This document shows, one piece after another, positions 56,512 through 64,000 of a stretch of DNA of 64,000 bases. The position numbers were made by a program, and so were the translations under genes. Source of the DNA: Caprella mutica (lineage: Eukaryota; Arthropoda; Malacostraca; Amphipoda; Caprellidae); the NCBI GenBank assembly GCA_947561585.1, contig CANNZV010001064.1:240708-304707 (forward strand), read 5' to 3'. The stretch's first letter is position 1. Each line of letters starts with the position of its first letter. The notes beneath the pieces are model-generated. The model did no database searches, had not been told where the DNA came from, and worked only from the letters and a program-made list of their open reading frames with translations.

Positions 56512-56995
56512 GAGAGAAATTCCACATCAAAAGAGAAATTCCACATCAAAAGAGAAATTCCACATCAAAAGAGAAATTCCACATCAAGAGGAAAATTCCT
56601 TATTAAGTGGGAAATTCCACATCAAAAGAGAAATTCCACATCAAGAGGAAAATTCCTTATTAAGTGGGAAATTCCACATCAAAAGAGAAATTCCACATCA
56701 AGAGGGAAATTCCACATCAAGAGGGAAATTCAACATCAAGACAGAAATTCCACATCAAGAGGGAAATTCCACACCAAAAGAGAAATTCCACATCAAAAGA
56801 GAAATTCCACATCAAGAGAGAAATTCCACATCAAAATGGAAATTCCACATCAAAAGGGAAATTCCACATCAAGAAGGAAATTCCACATCAAGAGGGAAAT
56901 CCCACATCAAGAGGAAAATTCCTCATCAAAAGGGAAATTCCACATCAAAGGGAAATTCCACATCAAAAGGGAAATTCCACATCAAAAGGGAAATA
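56512..56995. repeat. 19 bp minisatellite
   Basis: About 26 copies of GAGAAATTCCACATCAAAA. Some units read CCTTATTAAGTGG or CAAGAGG, and two such variant blocks (near 56590 and 56645) are duplicated in order. Confidence 0.94.
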
Positions 56996-59093
56996 AAAAG
57001 TAAATAGGTATAATATTATAAAACATAAAAATGTCGCTCATATCATTTTAAATTGGCTTCAATTATTATCTAATTCATGAATAATATTTTTATTTTATTT
57101 AGATATCATTTTGTTTTGATTATTATCGAATGAATAAAAAGAAATGGAGGGTTTAGAATGATTATTGAAGAATAAAAATGAACAATGTTAGAAAAGAAAT
57201 ACATAGTAAATTCATTATATAAGATTTCACATGACTTTAATATCTTTCATACCACTTTTTCAATACTCATTAATAGATAGTCTCCGTAAAGTTAATCCAA
57301 ATGAAACGCGTCGCTATCATTTATCCACCAGATTTAGAACTACATGATAAAGTAATGGATTTTGTAAGTGGAATAGGATGGTGAACTTTAGCCCTTGTAT
57401 CGGGCGATATTCATGACTCCATTTATTGCCACCGTGACTATGATGAAGCGAGTCAAGTCTGCCAGCCGCCGCTGCAACCAAGCAAGGTTTAAAGCTTACA
57501 CAATGTATAATAAATGATATAACGGCTAATATACTGCAGCATATGACTTTGCTCGCTCAAAGACCTAAACTGACGCTTCCAGACTTCAATATTTGGAGGC
57601 ACCATGCCAATTCTGCTTATCCTTCTTATAAAGTGAGCCACCGATCTTGCGATAGTGTATAGAATATAAAGTTTACATATTTCATTAGTTTTGATTTATC
57701 AGAAGTGTCCAATATAGTATGAAAGTTCAGAGCTTGATAAATGCATACATATAGAGGCGTTCTTATCGCAATATTACCCTCACTATAGATAGGATACACT
57801 GTCTTATCATCTACTCCTTCTCCTCCCCTCCAATTGAAGCGGCCCCTTCTTAATCCCCAATTTAATTCCGAAAAGGAGAGTGAGGCAGACAGATCTCCAT
57901 TCCTTTAAGTTCAACTCGACTTCCAGCTCATTTCCTGCAGTCCTCTTGACAATAGTAGATAAATTGTACCTATTGGTCATATCCTCCTATCTGGTTCTTC
58001 GCCTCCTTCTACCCTGCTTTCATAGACCTAACTCGTTTAAGTTGTCACAAAGAATTATGGCTCAGGGACGACATTATGAAATGAAAAGAAATCTTATCGT
58101 AATCTTCCCTTACTCTATTTAAACTTTATAAAATTAAATGGATAAAGTTTTCAGACGCTACCTATTCATACATACAAACATGTGTATGTGTAAATAGAGT
58201 ATAGTTATTCAGAGAGTAATCCTTTGGATGTTGGGCATGTGTTTATTGAAGCGTGTTTCCCTCCTTTCTAGAGGGAAACACTAGTTAATGAAGTCAATTT
58301 CCCTCTCTCCAGAGCTCATATCCTCCATCGCAAAGTCTCTGCCAGCAAAATATTGACTTTATTCACACCCAATTTCTTAAGCCGAGCAGATGGATTTGTT
58401 CGCATTAGATGCCGTTGACGGAGGAATGTCCTCAAACAGCTCCAGACATTTGGTAACAAAAGAAATGTCCTTTTTCTGCCAACTGTCATTGTCGGCTGGC
58501 TGCAGTAAATGAAAATGCCATTCTGCTTATTGTATATGGCTGCATGAGGAGTGCCTGCCAAGAAAAGCAAGATATGCACTTCTCTTTATTGAAGTGAAGC
58601 TGATAGATTTCAAGGCACAGCCGCACGCACAGACGGCATCGTCACGAACTAATGAAAGGGAATCCGTCCTAGTTATGACGACTAATCATGATGCATCGTC
58701 TTGTAATATTCTCATCAATTTATAAAACGAAATAGGAAATTGTGCTAAAAAGGTGAAAGAGAAATTAGAAAATAGTTTATTTTGGAATGAGTTTGGAAGT
58801 ACATATCATGAAAAATACGGAAAATTATTCAACTTTTTCACCGATGATCTATTTTAGCTTAAATTTGAAATGGTTGGTATGTAAATGAAGTAAATGTCCA
58901 AAAGTCCTAAATTTTGTTCATTAGAATTATTTTCAAGAGAATTTTTGAATGAGCTTGAGTTTGATATTTTCAGTCCAAATTAAATCTAAATCTTTTCAAC
59001 ATTTAAATTGTGTTTAATCAAAAAGATATGATATGAATTATTATTAAAGAAGATTTACATCGTAAATCATCGTACTTTCCATTCTTATTTTTG
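56996..59093. other. Unique sequence, no supported gene
   Basis: Blocks of higher complexity at 57400-57660, 57780-58130 and 58300-58640 alternate with AT-rich DNA. Open frames at 57880-58122 (plus) and 58316-58579 (minus) have no recognisable domain. No RNA gene or element identified. Confidence 0.45.
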
Positions 59094-59972
59094 AAGTGTC
59101 CATAGCTCCTTAAGTGTCCATAGATCCTTAAGTGTCCATAGCTCCTTAAGTGTCCATAACTCCTTAAGTGTCCATAACTCCTTAAGTGTCCATAACTCCT
59201 TAAGTGTCCATAGCTTCTTAAGTGTCCATAGCTCCTTAAGTGTCCATAGCTCCTTAAGTGTCCACAGCTTCTTAAGTGTCCATAGCTTCTTAAGTGTCCA
59301 TAGCTCCTTAAGTGTCCATAGCTCCTTAAGTGTCCACAGCTTCTTAAGTGTCCATAGCTTCTTAAGTGTCCATGGCTCCTTAAGTGTCCATAACTCCTTA
59401 AGTGTCCATAGCTTCTTAAGTGTCCATAGCTCCTTAAGTGTCCATAGCTCCTTAAGTGTCCATAGCTCCTTAAGTGTCCACAGCTTCTTAAGTGTCCATA
59501 GCTTCTTAAGTGTCCATGGCTCCTTAAGTGTCCATAGCTTCTTAAGTGTCCATAGCTCCTTAAGTGTCCATAACTCCTTAAGTGTCCATAGCTTCTTAAG
59601 TGTCCATAGCTCCTTAAGTGTCCATAGCTCCTTAAGTGTCCACAGCTTCTTAAGTGTCCATAGCTCCTTAAGTGTCCATAGCTTCTTAAGTGTCCATGGC
59701 TCCTTAAGTGTCCATGGCTCCTTAAGTGTCCATAGCTCCTTAAGTGTCCATAGCTCCTTAAGTGTCCATGGCTTCTTAAGTGTCCATAGCTTCTTAAGTG
59801 TCCATAGCTCCTTAAGTGTCCATAGCTTCTTAAGTGTCCATAGCTCCTTAAGTGTCCATAGCTTCTTAAGTGTCCATGGCTCCTTAAGTGTCCATAGCTC
59901 CTTAAGTGTCCATAGCTCCTTAAGTGTCCATAGCTTCTTAAGTGTCCATAGCTTCTTAAGTGTCCATAGCCT
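59094..59972. repeat. 18 bp minisatellite
   Basis: About 48 copies of CCATAGCTCCTTAAGTGT. Variation is confined to CATAGC/CATAAC/CACAGC/CATGGC and CTCC/TTCT. Long minus frames (HLRSYG and LWTLKK repeats, over 300 codons each in two frames) are artefacts of a period divisible by three. Confidence 0.95.
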
Positions 59973-60749
59973 CCCAAGTGCCTCCAATGTGTCCTCAGTA
60001 CGCTCACCCTCAGTCGTTTGACATAGCGGACACACGTAACTAATTAGTAGCGCAATAGTGAAGATGATCCGTCAGGAGGAGCTCCACTGCTAAATTAACT
60101 CCAAAGGGAGACCCAATAATGGCAAGAAGTTGAATCTAGTTGATTATAGAGTCTTGGTGAGACACTGTAGGAGATATTGCAGCTTACTCAGATAGCCACG
60201 ATTAGTCTACGTCACAAGGCGGAGGAATTAGTTCCAAATAAATAGCTTGACTGTTGCCAATGGTCTTATTGTCTATTATAATTTCAGGAGAATTGAAGAC
60301 TGAATATTCGAATTGACAGAGTCTGCCAAGTCGTATCTTGATTAAAATGATGGTGGGATTTTTTTTTCTGCCATTCAAAAAATGATATGGTTAAAAAGTT
60401 ATTATTCAATGCTTAAAAATATTTTTCGTTTTTTATCACAATATACTAGTCTACTGCTTTATAACGATCACAATATTTTATAGTGGATATTTGTATCTTA
60501 ATCTATAGCGTATAGGAAAGTATATGACTATACCATTGATCTAGAGGGGAAAATATAATAACTTTGTTCCTATCAATCATGGGTATATACAATTTTCCAG
60601 TTCATTTATATGATAAAAGCTATGAACTGACAAAAGATCATATAATTCAAGCCACTGGTTACCTAACTATTAATTGAGTAGCGAATCGTCGAGATTCAGT
60701 ACTTTAGGGACCTACACTTTGTCAGTCCGATTATTATTGTGAAGTTAGC

Positions 60750-61237
60750 CAGGTTTATCCTCTAAATTGCTACCGCCCTCTAAAGGTAACCAGGTGTATC
60801 CTCTAAATTGCTACCACCCTCTAAAGGTAACCAGGTGTATCCTCTAAATTGCTACCACCCTCTAAAGGTAACCAGGTGTATCTTCTAAATTGCTACCACC
60901 TTCTAAAGGTAAAAAGGTGTATCTTCTAAATTGCTACCACCTTCTAAAAGTAACAAGGTGTATCTTCTAAATTGCTACCACCTTCTAAAGGTAAAAAGGT
61001 GTATCTTCTAAATTGCTACCACCCTCTAAAGGTAACCAGGTGTATCCTCTAAATTGCTACCACCCTCTAAAGGTAACCAGGTGTATCTTCTAAATTGCTA
61101 ACATCCTCTAAAGGTAACAAGGTGTATCCTCTAAATTGCTAACATCCTCTAAAGGTAACAAGGTGTATCTTCTAAATTGCTAACATCCTCTAAAGGTAAC
61201 CAGGTGTATCCTCTAAATTGCTACCACCCTCTAAAAG
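60750..61237. repeat. 41 bp minisatellite
   Basis: About 12 copies of a 41 bp unit (CTACCACCCTCTAAAGGTAA, CCAGGTGTATCCTCTAAATT, G). The ACCAGG/AAAAGG and CCTCT/CTTCT variants occur in runs. Leads directly into the 33 bp array. Confidence 0.93.
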
Positions 61238-62406
61238 TACCCTCTAATGGCTTCTACCACCCTCTAAAAGTACCCTCTAATGGCTTCTACCACCCTCTAA
61301 AGGTACCTTCTAATGACCTCTACCACCCTCTAAAGGTACCCTCTAATGACCTCTACCACCCTCTAAAGGTACCCTCTAATGACCTCTACCACCCTCTAAA
61401 GGTACCCTCTAATGACCTCTACCACCCTCTAAAGGTACCCTCTAATGACCTCTACCACCCTCTAAAGGTACCTTCTAATGACCTCTACCACCCTCTAAAG
61501 GTACCTTCTAATGACCTCTACCACCCTCTAAAGGTACCCTCTAATGACCTCTACCACCCTCTAAAGGTACCCTCTAATGACCTCTACCACCCTCTAAAGG
61601 TACCTTCTAATGACCTCTACCACCCTCTAAAGGTACCCTCTAATGACCTCTACCACCCTCTAAAGGTACCCTCTAATGACCTCTACCACCCTCTAAAGGT
61701 ACCCTCTAATGACCTCTACCACCCTCTAAAGGTACCTTCTAATGACCTCTACCACCCTCTAAAGGTACCCTCTAATGACCTCTACCACCCTCTAAAGGTA
61801 CCCTCTAATGACCTCTACCACCCTCTAAAGGTACCCTCTAATGACCTCTACCACCCTCTAAAGGTACCCTCTAATGACCTCTACCACCCTCTAAGGTACC
61901 TTCTAATGACCTCTACCACCCTCTAAAGGTACCCTCTAATGACCTCTACCACCCTCTAAAGGTACCCTTCTAATGACCTCTACCACCCTCTAAAGGTACC
62001 CTCTAATGACCTCTACCACCCTCTAAAGGTACCCTCTAATGACCTCTACCACCCTCTAAAGGTACCTTCTAATGACCTCTACCACCCTCTAAAGGTACCC
62101 TCTAATGACCTCTACCACCCTCTAAAGGTACCTTCTAATGACCTCTACCACCCTCTAAAGGTACCCTCTAATGACCTCTACNNNNNNNNNNNNNNNNNNN
62201 NNNNNNNNNNNNNNNNNNNNNNNNNNNNNNNNNNNNNNNNNNNNNNNNNNNNNNNNNNNNNNNNNNNNNNNNNNNNNNNNNNNNNNNNNNNNNNNNNNNN
62301 NNNNNNNNNNNNNNNNNNNNNNNNNNNNTCTAATGACCCCTACCACCCTCTAAAGGTTCCTTCTAATGACCCTTACCACCCTCTGAAGGTACCCTCTAAT
62401 GACCTC
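61238..62406. repeat. 33 bp minisatellite derived from the 41 bp unit
   Basis: About 35 copies of a 33 bp unit (CTACCACCCTCTAAAGGTAC then CCTCTAATGACCT). It shares CTACCACCCTCTAAAGGTA with the 41 bp unit. Transitional units with AAAAGTACCC and AATGGCTT sit at the junction (61238-61300). The plus frame repeats an 11-residue peptide (YHPLKVPSNDL), an artefact. The array contains an assembly gap. Confidence 0.94.
62182..62328. other. Assembly gap
   Basis: 147 undetermined bases inside the 33 bp array. Units to its right (CTAATGACCCCTACC) are slightly different from those on the left. The true array length is probably not represented by the gap size. Confidence 0.99.
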
Positions 62407-63770
62407 TCCCACCCCTCTCTTCATTTGGTGACTATAAGGTAGACTGACAATCTGTTGCCAGACAATGACTTTAGCCCTAGAATCTATAGTCCCTCATCAC
62501 TATCTAACGACTTCAGGAGACAAAGTTGATGTATCTCATCTGTTTGGCCACTTGATGGGCATCACTTTGATGGAATATAGTTGATGGAGAGAGGAAATTG
62601 GTCTGCGCTACATCACTATAGTCATCATCATCATCATTGGCCTATATAAGGAATCACGTTTCAGTTGAGTGACGTTTGTATCAGGTATGAATCGGTGTTT
62701 ATTTTTGTTATTAGGTTCAAAATTGAATAAATAATATTTCAATTGAGGTTATAAATATTCTTCTACAGAATATTAAATTCGTTGTTAAATTTCTATTTAT
62801 TTTTGAATAAAGATGATATGGAAATTTATAGAATCATACAGTTTTTGTAATACCTTTTTTATATCTTCAATTCAGAATCAGAACAGACTGCTAGTACCAA
62901 GCTGGAGTTCATTTGAAGGGAATTCCTACTTACATTTTGCCAAAAAGCTATTCTCTACGCTACATTAACTGGCTTACATAAACGACCATCGCAGGTAGTA
63001 TTAAAGAGATATTAGATGGAACATTCTGGTAGCCCCCTTATAGGTAACCGAAAATAGAAAACTCAGCCAATGTAGTTAAACAGAGTCTACAATTAATCAA
63101 GTAGGAATTTCCAGCGAGCGCTCTACCTTTTCGAAATGACGTTATTGAGACTCCGAATTGGTCGCCATTGGGTCTATTTGTCAAACTGATTAGCAACAAA
63201 GATTCAAACATGGAATTGAAACTGAGCTCTTATGTCCCTTCCTGTGGATGCCTGACGTATAACGAGAGGCAAGATATCGTACTTTCAATGTTTGAACTGC
63301 ATGTATTCAGCACTATATTGGCTTAAAAATTGAACCTGTACTTCAAAATTATTATACAATTTTACTATTTCTAAAACTATCTTATCAATTATTTCGTCGA
63401 AAAAAATCTTATGAACATATTTTTCAATTTTTTTTTTTTTCAACAATTTGTGAATTTTCAATTTTTTTATTCATCAAAATTTGTTTTCCGGAAAAAAATA
63501 TTTCCGATTACCCCAAAAATTACCGAATACTATTTCTCTCCATCTCAAATACTCTCAATTGATTACTTTCGATCGTAGAATTCGGAATATAGAAATATCA
63601 CGTAAGGAGTCCCTGAAAGTATATGATAAATATCGTAGATGAATAGGCTTCTCATCATCGGTGAGTAGAATTAAACTTGGGGCTGGCCGATAGAACTTTA
63701 TTCGAAAACCGATGCTACTTTTATAACTACAAGATGGAGTATTTACAGATTTTAAGAATTTATCAATATA
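62407..63770. other. Unique sequence, no supported gene
   Basis: 62410-62680 and 62880-63300 are moderately complex; 63300-63560 is AT-rich with T runs. No frame or RNA gene I can support. Confidence 0.5.
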
Positions 63771-63906
63771 GGGTACATTCCGATTTATCGGACGGTTTCA
63801 CATTTTCGATCATACTGTAGAACAACGAGTTAGATTATAATTATTACATAGTATATATTTTGATAATCGATAATGTGAAACCGTACGATAACTCGGAACT
63901 TACTCT
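63771..63906. mobile_element. Family A MITE, copy 11
   Basis: About 136 bp. GGGTACATTCCGATTTATCG preceded by TA, right CGATAACTCGGAACTTACTC followed by TA. Subterminal CACATTTTCGATCATA pairs with ATCGATAATGTGAAACCG. Short interior without the core palindrome. Confidence 0.83.
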
Positions 63907-64000
63907 ATATTCCATAGATTTGTTAATAGTTTATAATATATTAATTAGAGATACAATGCTAAATTACACTAAAGGAGTATACAAAATTAACTGTACTCAT

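Noticed and set aside
59018..60035. Two overlapping frames of over 300 codons (HLRSYG and LWTLKK repeats)
   Set aside because: Same 18 bp array read in two phases; cannot both be genes and neither has a domain.
61177..61926. YHPLKVPSNDL repeat protein
   Set aside because: A 33 bp array read in one phase; the frame breaks at the first unit with a one-base deletion (near 61890).

Overview
The window looks like a gene-poor stretch of an AT-rich animal genome, most likely an arthropod and plausibly an insect. The reasons are GT-AG spliceosomal introns, Tc1/mariner, hAT-type and palindromic miniature inverted-repeat elements (MITEs), a tRNA-like SINE head, and an assembly gap inside a minisatellite. 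There are no bacterial gene features. I found no host protein-coding gene that I could defend. Nearly all the long open frames are artefacts of tandem repeats that stay open on several frames and both strands. The species cannot be fixed from sequence alone. || Layout. About a quarter of the window (roughly 15-16 kb by my tally) is minisatellite: more than 20 arrays with periods from 12 to 70 bp at 4.2-8.0, 9.8-12.3, 15.9-17.3, 18.5, 19.9-23.4, 36.6-37.1, 51.6-55.2, 56.5-57.0, 59.1-60.0 and 60.7-62.4 kb. Between them lie MITEs of several families. Family A has TIRs starting GGGTAAGTTCCGAATTATCG, flanking TA, and at least 11 near-complete copies. Family B has TIRs starting GGGCCGTACACACGTAG and three copies. 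Family C is built on CTATAGTGAA motifs and has three copies. There is a hAT-type family with two copies, a single-copy MITE at 49.7 kb, and a pair of Helitron-like or otherwise dispersed repeats at 0.5 and 36.0 kb. || The main object is a roughly 7.1 kb transposon at 24169-31276, bounded by about 216-219 bp terminal inverted repeats and TA dinucleotides. On its minus strand it carries a Tc1/mariner transposase split into five exons (26455-28354). The reading phases join exactly into a 356-residue protein with two helix-turn-helix regions, a GRPR-like hook and a D-D-E triad at D163, D257 and E293, with 35 residues between the last two. One donor site reads AT instead of GT, so this copy may be splice-defective. 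The element also holds a 179 bp hAT-type MITE with a perfect 8 bp target duplication, several SINE-like fragments, and a G-run array. || Other notable structures are: a 260 bp-arm, about 98% identical hairpin (42582-43211); a perfect 78 bp palindrome inside a family A MITE (38762-38839); a palindromic core shared by two MITE families with different termini; a minisatellite that grew inside a MITE out of that core (18387-18826); and a 70 bp array in which about half the units carry TGACGTCA (11075-11985).
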